64,000 nucleotides of DNA from positions 19,659 to 83,658 of the forward strand of contig CAMYLR010000021.1 in assembly GCA_947259315.1 (NCBI GenBank), written 5' to 3'. Below are positions 19,278 to 26,858 of the stretch, in pieces; position 1 is the stretch's first letter, and each line of letters begins with the position of its first letter. This DNA comes from an uncultured Gemmatimonadales bacterium (GTDB taxonomy: Bacteria > Gemmatimonadota > Gemmatimonadetes > JACCXV01 > JAHWKZ01). The notes below the pieces were generated by a model that was not told the DNA's origin, did no database searches, and saw only the letters and a list, made by a program, of their open reading frames with translations. Both the position numbers and the translations under genes were made by a program.

Positions 19278-19815
19278 GTTTTAGCTCGTTCGTCACGGTT
19301 CTTAACCGTTCGGTGAACCACGTCTCGCCAGCATCTTCGAGAACCGGGATGAGTTCGCGCGGGGTTTCGTCCACGTACTTGCGTTGAAAACGCTCGTATC
19401 CGTCGCTCAACGCCTCGCGCATGTTGTGGAGCCGATCCGCCGCCTTGACGAGTCGCACTGCTCGGGGACCGTTTCGGATTCCGGCCCAGTACACGTCCGC
19501 GCTGCGCTCAATGCCAAGTGCGACGATCCTCAGCGACAAGAGGGTCACCCCCTCTTGGACCTCCACTCCATAGCGCTCGAGCAGGATCGTTGGATGGATA
19601 TCGCAATCCTCGAGAACGTCGTGGAGCAGGGCGATGGCGAGCGTCGCGTCCTCGACCGGTTCGGGGAACTCGTCCTCGAGGATCCTCCGAACTCCGCGCG
19701 GGTGAGTGATATACGGGACTCCTGAGGTGCGCTGCTGGCCGCGGTGAGCGGCCTCGGCAAAGGCGTCGACCTCGGCTAAATCGATCTCTGGCCCAGAGCC
19801 ATTCCCCTCTGACAT
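19264..19815 (-). CDS. HD-domain (RelA/SpoT hydrolase-like) protein
   Basis: A 183-residue single-domain protein. Motifs fit the ppGpp-hydrolase HD domain: FAEAAHRGQQRTSGVPYITHP, ALLHDVLEDCDIHP (HD metal ligands) and VRLVKAADRLHNMREAL (distal Asp and Asn). No synthetase, TGS or ACT domain follows, so it resembles small alarmone hydrolases (MESH1/SAH types). It could remove the 3'-diphosphate of (p)ppGpp or hydrolyse a related nucleotide. The ATG at 19815 is clear. A divergent promoter for an RNA or leader starts 24 bp upstream. Confidence 0.8.
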   Translation of the reverse strand: MSEGNGSGPEIDLAEVDAFAEAAHRGQQRTSGVPYITHPRGVRRILEDEFPEPVEDATLAIALLHDVLEDCDIHPTILLERYGVEVQEGVTLLSLRIVALGIERSADVYWAGIRNGPRAVRLVKAADRLHNMREALSDGYERFQRKYVDETPRELIPVLEDAGETWFTERLRTVTNELKRALG

Positions 19816-19867
19816 GCCCCGAAGCTACAAGAAAGTACTTGACAACCGCCTCTGTACGTGAGACACT

Positions 19868-19969
19868 ATTCGCGCTCTAAGGGATCTATGCAACAGGGAT
19901 CGACTGCACGGAAAAGACAGAATTCGTCAGACGCCGGTCTCGAGAACACCAGAGGCGCGGCGTTTTTTT
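19868..19969 (+). ncRNA. Candidate short RNA or attenuated leader upstream of the cold-shock gene
   Basis: A perfect TTGACA lies at 19839-19844. GACACT (17-nt spacing) or CACTAT (19-nt spacing) may serve as -10. About 100 bp later is a hairpin plus seven T's. No convincing coding frame lies between. It is either an independent small RNA or an early-terminated leader of the cold-shock gene that starts 135 bp further on. I recognise no known RNA family. Confidence 0.4.
19931..19969 (+). terminator. Intrinsic terminator-like hairpin
   Basis: ACGCCG (19931-19936) pairs with CGGCGT (19958-19963) across a 21-nt loop that can pair further internally. The stem runs directly into TTTTTTT (19963-19969). 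Confidence 0.5.
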
Positions 19970-20104
19970 GTGCGACGATGACCCAACGGACCCTTGGAAA
20001 ACGGCACGAGGCAACAAGCTCGAGTCGAGTAGTGTTAACCCTGCAGTAGCAACAAGGAGCAACAACGCGAAATGCAAAGCGAAACGCAAGGAGTACAAAG
20101 CACA

Positions 20105-20320
20105 ATGAGTGAAAGACTCACAGGTACCGTGAAGTGGTTCAACGACGCCAAGGGTTTTGGGTTCATCCAACAGGAGAACGGCCCAGACGTTTTCGTTCAC
20201 TTCTCTGCCATCCAGGCTGACGGCTTCAAGAGCCTCGCCGAGAATGATCGGGTCGAGTTCGAGGTCACCGACGGGCCAAAGGGTCCGCAGGCCACGAACG
20301 TAACAAAGGCAGAAGCGTAA
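20105..20320 (+). CDS. Cold-shock protein (CspA family)
   Basis: A 71-residue single cold-shock domain. It has [16 protein letters not shown] (RNP1, KGFGFI) and [10 protein letters not shown] (RNP2, VFVHF), ending [18 protein letters not shown]. It binds single-stranded RNA/DNA and melts RNA structure. I prefer the ATG at 20105, which gives the canonical N-terminus; an in-frame ATG at 20072 would add 11 residues. Both are preceded by AAGGAG, so the leader carries two equivalent ribosome-binding sites. The long upstream region with promoter and terminator signals suggests control at the leader. Confidence 0.93.
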   Translation: MSERLTGTVKWFNDAKGFGFIQQENGPDVFVHFSAIQADGFKSLAENDRVEFEVTDGPKGPQATNVTKAEA

Positions 20321-20349
20321 GCCGTTCTTTTCCTTACAAACATTTACGT

Positions 20350-20379
20350 TTGACAGACGTCTCATAAACGTCGTATAAG
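20350..20379 (+). promoter_or_regulatory. Strong sigma70-type promoter
   Basis: TTGACA (20350-20355), 18-nt spacer, TATAAG (20374-20379). It lies just past the cold-shock gene and drives the structured RNA or leader that follows. Confidence 0.7.
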
Positions 20380-20385
20380 GAATAA

Positions 20386-20577
20386 AGAACATCGGCGGTG
20401 GCGGGCTTCAGGGCCGCCCGAACCGGCAAACCCAGATCAAGCGTCCCGGCCAGGACGCGAATCGGACAGCACCGTTGTGCTGAGCCGCTGAAAGGGACAA
20501 GAGCCGGAGGTTTCGCCAACGTCGTTAGCTGACCGGTCAGTTGTGCGCCCCGCTTTCGAGCGGGGCGCACTTTTTTT
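20386..20577 (+). ncRNA. Candidate structured RNA or riboswitch-like leader before the SLC13 gene
   Basis: A region of about 190 nt between a strong promoter and a perfect terminator, with no plausible ORF. Hairpins visible by eye: GGCGG/CCGCC (20400-20418), GCGTCC/GGACGC (20441-20458), CAGCAC/GTGCTG with a CGTT loop (20467-20482), and the 12-bp palindrome CTGACCGGTCAG (20529-20540). A purine-rich single-stranded tract (GCTGAAAGGGACAAGAG) lies between them. The SLC13 start codon is 48 nt past the terminator, the classic layout of a transcription-terminating riboswitch. I cannot match it to a known aptamer. A stand-alone sRNA is the alternative. Confidence 0.55.
20543..20577 (+). terminator. 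Perfect intrinsic terminator
   Basis: GTGCGCCCCGCT (20543-20554) pairs perfectly with AGCGGGGCGCAC (20559-20570) around a TTCG tetraloop, followed by seven T's. Confidence 0.9.
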
Positions 20578-20624
20578 GCCCTCCGGTTTGACTGCAGCCG
20601 CACAATCCCCACCTTAGAAGCAAG

Positions 20625-22103
20625 ATGCGCAACGACGACCAACCGGTTGCGGCGTTCGAGCCGAGCCTTGACCGGCGTGGCCGCCTAGGGCTCGCTCTGG
20701 GACCGATCATCTTTGCCACGCTCATCTTGTCGCCCGCCCCAACCGGCCTAAGCGACGCTGGATGGCGAACGGCAGCAGTGGCCGCCCTCATGGCGACCTG
20801 GTGGATCACCGAGGCGATCCCGCTACCGGCGACAGGGCTCCTGCCGCTGGCACTGTTGCCGCTGCTAGGAACGACATCGATTCGCGATGCAGCGGCTCCG
20901 TTCGCTCATCCGGTCATCTTCCTGTTCATGGGAGGGTTCTTCCTGGCTTTGGCGATGGAACGGTGGGCGCTCCACCGCCGAATCGCGCTGCACATCATTC
21001 ACGCGATCGGCACCCGACCCCGACGTATCATCGCTGGCTTCATGGCTAGCGCGGCGTTCCTCAGTATGTGGATTAGCAACACCGCAACGACGTTGCTTCT
21101 CCTGCCGATCGGACTGTCGGTACTGGCACTGAGTCGTGAAACTCCCGGCGGTGGGGAAAACGACTCGCCTGGGTCCGACTTCGAACCCGCGTTGCTGTTG
21201 GCGATCGCGTTTGCTGCCAGCGTCGGCGGCATTGGAACGTTGATCGGCACCCCGCCCAACGCTCTAACGGCGGCGTTCATCGAAGAGGCGTATGGGATTC
21301 GGATCGGTTTTGCGCGTTGGCTGCTGGTGGGGTTGCCGATGGTGGCGGTCGGGCTGCCGCTGACATACGCGATCGTCACGCGACTGGCGTTTCGCATTGG
21401 ACGCGGTGAGCTGCCCGGCGGGGCCCAGTTGGTCGAACGGGAAATCGCTCGTTTGGGGCCGATTTCAAGCGGTGAAAGCCGCGTGGCGATCGTATTTGTG
21501 CTCGCCGCCGTCGCCTGGGTCACGCGCCCGCTTATCGAGCGATGGGTACCCGGAATCACCGATGCCGGTATCGCCGTCATCGTTGGATTGCTGTTGTTCA
21601 TGATCCCCGGTGACCTAAAACGAGGCGAGTTTCTGCTCAGTTGGAAGTGGGCCCGACGGTTGCCGTGGGGCGTGTTGTTGTTGTTCGGAGGTGGACTCAG
21701 CTTGGCGTCCGCGATCGATCGTAGCGGTTTGGCAGCCTGGCTGGCCGACAGCTTTGCCACGCTTGGTGGATGGCCGTTGGCGGCGATCCTGATCTTGGTA
21801 ATCGTCAGCGCGATCTTGTTCAGCGAGCTTGCCAGTAACACCGCGACGGCGGCAGCGTTTCTTCCAGTGGTCGGCGCACTGGCGATTGCGATCGGCGTCG
21901 AACCGCTGCACCTCGTTATTCCAGCCGGATTGGCTGCCAGCGGCGGTTACATGTTGCCGGTCGCTACCCCGCCCAACGCGATCGTTTACAGCACCGGTCG
22001 CGTCACCGTGCCGCAGCTCGTTCGTGCTGGGGCGCTTCTCGACCTGGTCTTCCTAGCGGTCGTCATGGGAATCGGCTATTTGATCGTCCCGCGGCTGTTC
22101 TAG
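20625..22103 (+). CDS. SLC13/DASS sodium-anion symporter
   Basis: A 492-residue, 11-12 helix permease. DASS signatures are present in both repeats: MWISNTATTLLLLPIGLSVL (SNT motif 1) and SELASNTATAAAFLPVVGAL (SNT motif 2), with Na+/substrate loops GTLIGTPPNALTAAF and MLPVATPPNAIVYSTG. These transporters import di/tricarboxylates or sulfate with sodium. Unlike the first SLC13 gene in the window it has no RCK_C insert. It starts 48 nt after a perfect terminator and may be controlled by the preceding leader RNA. Confidence 0.9.
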   Translation: MRNDDQPVAAFEPSLDRRGRLGLALGPIIFATLILSPAPTGLSDAGWRTAAVAALMATWWITEAIPLPATGLLPLALLPLLGTTSIRDAAAPFAHPVIFLFMGGFFLALAMERWALHRRIALHIIHAIGTRPRRIIAGFMASAAFLSMWISNTATTLLLLPIGLSVLALSRETPGGGENDSPGSDFEPALLLAIAFAASVGGIGTLIGTPPNALTAAFIEEAYGIRIGFARWLLVGLPMVAVGLPLTYAIVTRLAFRIGRGELPGGAQLVEREIARLGPISSGESRVAIVFVLAAVAWVTRPLIERWVPGITDAGIAVIVGLLLFMIPGDLKRGEFLLSWKWARRLPWGVLLLFGGGLSLASAIDRSGLAAWLADSFATLGGWPLAAILILVIVSAILFSELASNTATAAAFLPVVGALAIAIGVEPLHLVIPAGLAASGGYMLPVATPPNAIVYSTGRVTVPQLVRAGALLDLVFLAVVMGIGYLIVPRLF

Positions 22104-22130
22104 CACCTGCTCTCCCCCGGGTAGGCAAAG

Positions 22131-22188
22131 TCCCCACAAACCATTCGGGCGACTCCCGACAGACACGCCACCACATCGTTTCTACAAT
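22131..22188 (+). promoter_or_regulatory. Shared-regulon promoter A (before the DUF4136/CBS/Usp cluster)
   Basis: TCCCCAC (22131-22137), 17 nt, CCCGACAGAC (22155-22164), 18 nt, TACAAT (22183-22188). The predicted transcription start is near 22195, leaving a short leader with GGGAGAG before the ATG at 22206. The same three-part layout precedes three other transcription units in the window. Confidence 0.75.
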
Positions 22189-22205
22189 GTGATGGGAGAG
22201 TGTCG

Positions 22206-22772
22206 ATGCAATTCAACTCTGTTCATATCCTTTTCTTGATCGTGATCCTTGCGGGTTGCAGCTCGATGCGCGTAGCGACGTTCGGTGATCCATCGATGTC
22301 GTTCGCCGGTTTTCAGACCTATGCGTGGAGCAACGGCCAAGCAACCGGCGGCGATGAGACGAGCAACGGCGAAGTGGTCGATCGCCGAATCCGTGAAGTG
22401 GTCGATCGTAAGATGGCGACAAAAGGGTACCGATTGGTCGCTTCGGATCACTCCGACTTGTTGATCCACTATCACGCCGCAATGGACGAGAATCTGGATG
22501 TCGCTGCCGAGTACGAACGGTACCGGCTGGGCACAGATCCCTACGGGCGAGAGACGTCCCGCGCGCAGGTCTTCAAGAAAGGCACCTTGGTCCTCGACGT
22601 GGAACAGCCCACGAGTCGACGTCTGATCTGGCGCGGCTGGGCGACCGACGCGATAAACGACGTACCGCGCACGGAGGAGATGCAGTCCAAGATAGATACC
22701 GCGGTCGACAAGATTCTCGACCGGTTCCCCGACTGTCCACGGACCGAGTTGGCCCGGGAGCGGGAGGAGTGA
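22206..22772 (+). CDS. DUF4136 lipoprotein
   Basis: A 188-residue protein with a lipobox (LIVILAGC). The body has the DUF4136 pattern: FAGFQTYAWSNGQ, then REVVDRKMATKGYRLVASDHSDLLIHYH (the family's 'KGY.. pDl.v.y' block), and RRLIWRGWATDAINDV before a C-terminal helix (DTAVDKILDRFPDC). The role of DUF4136 is not established; members are outer-membrane or periplasmic. I chose the ATG at 22206 over the GTG at 22200 because GGGAGAG is correctly spaced only for the ATG. It is first in a likely operon with CBS, Usp and DUF5335 genes under promoter A. Confidence 0.75.
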   Translation: MQFNSVHILFLIVILAGCSSMRVATFGDPSMSFAGFQTYAWSNGQATGGDETSNGEVVDRRIREVVDRKMATKGYRLVASDHSDLLIHYHAAMDENLDVAAEYERYRLGTDPYGRETSRAQVFKKGTLVLDVEQPTSRRLIWRGWATDAINDVPRTEEMQSKIDTAVDKILDRFPDCPRTELAREREE

Positions 22773-22777
22773 GTCAA

Positions 22778-23254
22778 ATGTCCGTACCAGTAGCCCAAGC
22801 CCATGTCAAAGACGTGATGAACGCACCGGCGGTGACCGTGCGTGGGAGAACAAGTCTCAGGGAGACTGCCCGTCTGATGCTCGATAAGGGGATCGGGTGC
22901 GTGCTCGTTGTCGATGCAGACGGCGAGCTCGAAGGCATCATCGCCGCGCGCGACTTTTGTGCCCGGGAGGTGCGGGTACCGTTCTCGACGCTCGAGTTGC
23001 CCCAGGTCTTCGGCCATTGGCTCGGCAGTGAGGGCGCCGAGCAGGCGTATGCCGAGGCGGGCTCCCTGCCCGCCAGGGACATCATGCGCAGTCCGGTTTA
23101 TTCGGTCGATGAGGACGACTCGATCGATCGCGTCCTCGAACTGATGCTCAAGCACGACATCGGGCATGTTCCGGTGCTGCGGGGCGGCCGACCGGTGGGG
23201 GTCGTTTCCGGGCGTGATCTTCTGAAACTCATGCTCGACCATATGCACGATTAG
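22778..23254 (+). CDS. Two-CBS-domain protein
   Basis: A 158-residue protein. CBS1 runs from HVKDVMNAPAVTVRG to about residue 65 and CBS2 from ARDIMRSPVYSVDEDDS to the C-terminus (GRPVGVVSGRDLLKLM). Each ends in the 'G.v..rD' ribose-phosphate-binding motif. A pair of CBS domains senses adenosine nucleotides or similar ligands. About 40 extra residues separate the domains. I prefer the ATG at 22778 to a GTG at 22769 because the GGGAGG site is too close to the GTG. Similar stand-alone CBS proteins (e.g. mycobacterial Hrp1) belong to hypoxia regulons, in keeping with promoter A. Confidence 0.88.
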   Translation: MSVPVAQAHVKDVMNAPAVTVRGRTSLRETARLMLDKGIGCVLVVDADGELEGIIAARDFCAREVRVPFSTLELPQVFGHWLGSEGAEQAYAEAGSLPARDIMRSPVYSVDEDDSIDRVLELMLKHDIGHVPVLRGGRPVGVVSGRDLLKLMLDHMHD

Positions 23255-23268
23255 GGAGGAGGCAATCC

Positions 23269-24195
23269 ATGCTCAACATCAAGAAAGTCCTGATGCCGAC
23301 GGATCTGTCGGTATGCGCTGAGCACGGAATGCGACAGGCGGTGCTGTGGTGCGAGCGATACGATGCCGAGCTTCACATCTTCCACGTCGTCGCGGATACC
23401 GAGCCAGGCTCTGTCAAAGAGAAGAAGGACCGGGCCAGGACCGCGCTGGCAGATCACATCGAGCGGTACGAACCGTTCGGCTTCAAGACCAAGCTCGAGC
23501 TCCGGTTCGGGGGTCCAGCCGCGAAGCAGATCGCCGAGTACGTAACCGAGGAGTCGATCGACCTCGTCGTCATGGGCACGCATTGCCGGACCGGGCTATC
23601 GGGGATCTTCATGGGAAGCGTGGCCGAGAACGTGGTCCGGGACGCGCCGTGTCCGGTGCTCGTCGTCCCGATGCACGAACGCGAACTGGGCGAAACACCA
23701 CCGTCCCGAATTCTCGTGCCGGTGGATTTCTCGGACTGGTCCCACAACGCCGTTGGCTACGCCAAGACGATCGCCGAAGCACACGGCGCGAAGATCTTGC
23801 TTCTGCACGTTATCGAGGACGTCGTGCTGCCGGACTTCTACCTCGCCGCCGGTAGTGCGTTGTTCCTGCAAGAGCCAGAGATACGACGCAAGTCCGAAGA
23901 GCGTCTGAAGACGCTGTTTAGCAGCGCAAGCGGACCCGATGTCCCGATGGAAGCCTACGTCATCAATGGCCGCGCCGCGCTCGACATCGCAGGATTCGCG
24001 GAAGAGAAAGACGTCGACTTCATCGTGCTCCCGACGAGTGGGCTCAGCGGGATCAACCGATTGCTCATCGGCAGCGTCGCCGAGAAAGTCGTCCGTCGGG
24101 CTGTCTGCCCGGTGTTGACGCTCAAGCCATTTGGACACCAGCTGATCGACACCGCGGCAACTCAGACAAAAACCCCGGCGGAGGTTTCATCATGA
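23269..24195 (+). CDS. Tandem-domain universal stress protein
   Basis: A 308-residue protein with two UspA domains. Domain 1 begins IKKVLMPTDLSVCAEHGMRQ and ends in the ATP-binding loop VMGTHCRTGLSGIFMGSVAE. Domain 2 begins PSRILVPVDFSDWSHNAVGY and ends VLPTSGLSGINRLLIGSVAE. Both retain the G-x(2)-G-x(9)-G(S/T)-like nucleotide-binding motif. Tandem Usps of this size bind ATP and modulate stress or growth arrest. A strong GGGAGGAGG site precedes the ATG. The stop overlaps the DUF5335 start (ATGA), which shows translational coupling. Confidence 0.93.
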   Translation: MLNIKKVLMPTDLSVCAEHGMRQAVLWCERYDAELHIFHVVADTEPGSVKEKKDRARTALADHIERYEPFGFKTKLELRFGGPAAKQIAEYVTEESIDLVVMGTHCRTGLSGIFMGSVAENVVRDAPCPVLVVPMHERELGETPPSRILVPVDFSDWSHNAVGYAKTIAEAHGAKILLLHVIEDVVLPDFYLAAGSALFLQEPEIRRKSEERLKTLFSSASGPDVPMEAYVINGRAALDIAGFAEEKDVDFIVLPTSGLSGINRLLIGSVAEKVVRRAVCPVLTLKPFGHQLIDTAATQTKTPAEVSS

Positions 24196-24539
24196 CAGGC
24201 AGCGTAACGACAACGCTCGCTCGGCCACAGTGGGCCCGAGAATTAGAGCGGTTTAGCGAACGCAACGCTGGACGGACGACGATCCTGGAAGTCGATGAAG
24301 CCGACCTCGGGGCTCAAGAGGTTCTCCGCTTACAGCTGGCCGGGGTGTCGTACGATCATGCCAACGATGAAATCGAGATCATGTTTGGGGGCTTTGTCGA
24401 TCCCGGACAACACATGACCCACGTCATCCGCGGCGTGAGCGAGATCGATCGGTTGACTTCGAGCGACAGCCACGATGCGGCGCTTCGGGTAGTCACCGCG
24501 GCGGGACAGACCCTACTGCGGTTCCCAACTCAAGAATAG
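24192..24539 (+). CDS. DUF5335-like small protein
   Basis: A 115-residue soluble protein with a W..EL..FSERNAGR start and a core VLRLQLAGVSYDHANDEIEI. The later H.THVIRGVSEID fits DUF5335 ('pL.gi.yD...d.i.i', 'H.i..p..i'). Function unknown. It overlaps the Usp gene by 4 bp. Members of this family often sit near Usp or CBS genes, as here. Confidence 0.6.
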   Translation: MTGSVTTTLARPQWARELERFSERNAGRTTILEVDEADLGAQEVLRLQLAGVSYDHANDEIEIMFGGFVDPGQHMTHVIRGVSEIDRLTSSDSHDAALRVVTAAGQTLLRFPTQE

Positions 24540-24570
24540 CCAAGCGAGCGGCCGTATATTTGGACGCCAA

Positions 24571-25314
24571 GTGTCGATCAGCGTCCTAACGGTATTCCTC
24601 TACGCACTCGCGACCGCGCTCGCGACCGGTCTCGGAGCGCTCCCGTTCGCGCTCGTACGCCAGCCCACGAGAAGCTGGCTCGGGATTTCCAACGCCATCG
24701 CCGCTGGACTGATGTTGGCAGCCAGCGCCGGTCTCTTTCGAGAGGGATTCGCCTACGGCGTGTCGCAGGTGTTGGTGGGCGCCGCTCTCGGCGTCGGGTT
24801 TATCGTGTTGACCGGCCGCTGGCTCAAGAACGATCACGGACTGAGGATCGGCAAGCTAAAGGGCGTAGACGCCCGCAAAGCGCTTCTGATCATCGGCGTC
24901 ATGACCCTCCACTCGGCGACCGAAGGCATCGGCGTAGGGGTGTCGTTCGGGGGCGGCATGGCACTGGGCATTTTCATCACCGTGGCGATCGCGGTGCACA
25001 ACATCCCCGAGGGGTTGGCGATCAGTCTGGTCCTGGTCCCGCGCGGGGAGTCGGTCTCACGGGCGGCGGCCTGGAGCGTGTTCTCGAGTCTTCCACAGCC
25101 GATCCTGGCGGTACCCGCGTTTCTGTTCGTTGCCGCGTTTGAGCCCTTCTTGCCCTACGGGCTCGGGTTTGCCGGTGGGGCGATGATCTGGATGGTCTTA
25201 GCGGAGCTCATTCCCGACGCACTCGAGGATGCGCCGATCATCTCTGTGGTCATTACCGTGCTGACGTCGATCCTGGCGATGCTCGCTTTTCAAGCCGTGC
25301 TGCGTGGGTCATAA
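24571..25314 (+). CDS. ZIP-family metal transporter
   Basis: A 247-residue, eight-helix protein with a GTG start. The metal site is visible in helices 4 and 5: TLHSATEGIGVGVSF and [16 protein letters not shown], with the H-N-x-P-E-G motif binding Zn2+ or Fe2+. ZIPs move divalent metals into the cytoplasm. It lies 31 bp after DUF5335 and could belong to that operon. It is convergent with nosY, and the two stops overlap by 6 bp. Confidence 0.9.
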   Translation: MSISVLTVFLYALATALATGLGALPFALVRQPTRSWLGISNAIAAGLMLAASAGLFREGFAYGVSQVLVGAALGVGFIVLTGRWLKNDHGLRIGKLKGVDARKALLIIGVMTLHSATEGIGVGVSFGGGMALGIFITVAIAVHNIPEGLAISLVLVPRGESVSRAAAWSVFSSLPQPILAVPAFLFVAAFEPFLPYGLGFAGGAMIWMVLAELIPDALEDAPIISVVITVLTSILAMLAFQAVLRGS

Positions 25315-26121
25315 AGCTCGGGCTGAGAAAAGCTTCTTCCCGGCTAGGAGGCCTCCCACACACCAACCGACCATCGAGGCTCCAGCCAGCGCCACCACCC
25401 CGGCCTGGCCGAATCGGCCGAGCAAGGCCTGGCCAACCGCGCCGAGCGAAGTCGCATCTGGATCCATGATCGTGATCCCCGCCAGTCGATACGCCTCGAT
25501 CGGGTTGATGACCGCCCACACCTGGAGCAACGTCGGTTGCAGTCCCCATTGCACGAACGAGCTCATGATGCCCAGCGTGCCCAACCCCAGGAGAATCAGC
25601 CACACCGTCAGGCCGATACTCGTCGCGCGCGTCCGCGATCCCGTAAATGACGAGACGAGCAGGCCGATCGATACGAACGCGGCGGCGAGCAGCAACGACA
25701 GCGCCAACAAACCGAAGATCAACACGCCCGGGACACCTCGCGCCAGGGCGACCACGCCCGTGATCCCGAGTCCGATCAGCACCGAGATCAACACCGCGGT
25801 CGCGACACCCAGCCACTTGCTCGCAAACACTTGTGACGCGGTGACCGGCTGAGCCAAGATGTAGTCCAACGTTCCCGTCTCGCGCTCGCCGGAGATCGCT
25901 ACCACGGCCGGAATGATCGCCATCAGCGGGACAAAAACCAGCGCAAGGTGCATCAGGCCGGCCAGCGAGCGGGCGAAGCCCCGGTACCCCAGGACCATCA
26001 CGTCGGACTGACCGAACAACATGAGCAACAGCCCGGCGCTCGCGAACGCCACCGCGTTGACGACGAACCAGTAACGACGAATTGCGTCTCGGATCTCTCG
26101 GCGTACGAGCGGCCCGATCAT
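25309..26121 (-). CDS. nosY: NosY-type ABC transporter permease
   Basis: A 270-residue permease with six helices. The N-terminus (IGPLVRREIRDAIRRYWFVV) and the later ISGERETGTLDYILAQPVTA segment are typical of NosY/ABC-2 permeases. With NosF and NosD it forms a transporter that supports assembly of the copper site of nitrous oxide reductase, by moving a sulfur species or modulating NosD. It is last in the nos operon, and its start overlaps the stop of nosF (ATGA). Confidence 0.88.
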   Translation of the reverse strand: MIGPLVRREIRDAIRRYWFVVNAVAFASAGLLLMLFGQSDVMVLGYRGFARSLAGLMHLALVFVPLMAIIPAVVAISGERETGTLDYILAQPVTASQVFASKWLGVATAVLISVLIGLGITGVVALARGVPGVLIFGLLALSLLLAAAFVSIGLLVSSFTGSRTRATSIGLTVWLILLGLGTLGIMSSFVQWGLQPTLLQVWAVINPIEAYRLAGITIMDPDATSLGAVGQALLGRFGQAGVVALAGASMVGWCVGGLLAGKKLFSARAL

Positions 26122-26858
26122 CGGTCGCCCGCGGGTTGATCGGCGGCCGTCAAGAAACGCTTGACGACCTGCTCCAACTCCCGCCCGCCGATGGTGCCGC
26201 GCGCGTCGGTGCCGTTGGAGTCATCCAGCGGGCCGTCAAAGACGATCCCCCCCCGATGCAGAATGATCAATCGGTCGGCGATCGACTCTGCCTCCTCCAA
26301 GCGATGCGTAGCCAGCACCATGCCGCGATCTCCATTGACGTCTGCCAAGTGCTCGATGAACTCGCGTCTGGAGCCCGGGTCGAGACCCGCCGTCGGTTCA
26401 TCCAGCAACAGCACCGCGGAGTCTGCCGCCAGCGCCAGGGCCAGATACGCCTTCTGCAGCATCCCGCCCGAGAGCTGTCGCATCGGCTTGTCCGCATAGA
26501 CGTCCAGGGCGAGCCCAAGATCCGATAGCCGCGACGCGACGCTGGCCGGATCGACATCACGGATGGCACCAAAAAGATCCAGGAATGCGCTCAGGGACAG
26601 ATCGAAGACCGGAGGCATCTGAGGGACGTACGCCAAGCGCTGCCGGACTGCGCGGCCGCTCGACTTGACGTCCAGACCGTCGATCGTGAGTCGGCCCTCG
26701 AAGCCGACCAATCCCAGCATGCACTTGAGAAGGGTCGTTTTCCCGGCGCCGTTGGAGCCCAACACGGCGACGCGCTCCCCGTCGCCGATCTCGAGATCGA
26801 TCGCCTCCAGAATTGTGTGTTTTCCGTACCGCTTGGTGAGCTGATTGGCCTGGATCAT
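26118..26858 (-). CDS. nosF: NosF-type ABC transporter ATP-binding protein
   Basis: A 246-residue ATPase with Walker A (LGSNGAGKTTLLKC), Q-loop (YVPQMPP), ABC signature (MRQLSGGMLQKAYLALAL), Walker B ([16 protein letters not shown]) and H-loop (VLATHRLEEAESI). It powers the NosDFY complex required for NosZ copper-site maturation. It is sandwiched between nosD and nosY with 4-bp overlaps on each side. Confidence 0.92.
   Translation of the reverse strand: MIQANQLTKRYGKHTILEAIDLEIGDGERVAVLGSNGAGKTTLLKCMLGLVGFEGRLTIDGLDVKSSGRAVRQRLAYVPQMPPVFDLSLSAFLDLFGAIRDVDPASVASRLSDLGLALDVYADKPMRQLSGGMLQKAYLALALAADSAVLLLDEPTAGLDPGSRREFIEHLADVNGDRGMVLATHRLEEAESIADRLIILHRGGIVFDGPLDDSNGTDARGTIGGRELEQVVKRFLTAADQPAGDR

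Noticed and set aside
19858..20049. A 63-codon gene between the HD and cold-shock genes
   Set aside because: It has no ribosome-binding site, no homology that I recognise, and spans the terminator hairpin and T-run.
20350..20379. A fifth copy of the shared regulon promoter (it contains GACAGAC)
   Set aside because: The surrounding decamer does not match (TTTGACAGAC), spacing to the -10 is 15 nt, there is no YCYCCAC box, and it is a good sigma70 promoter by itself.
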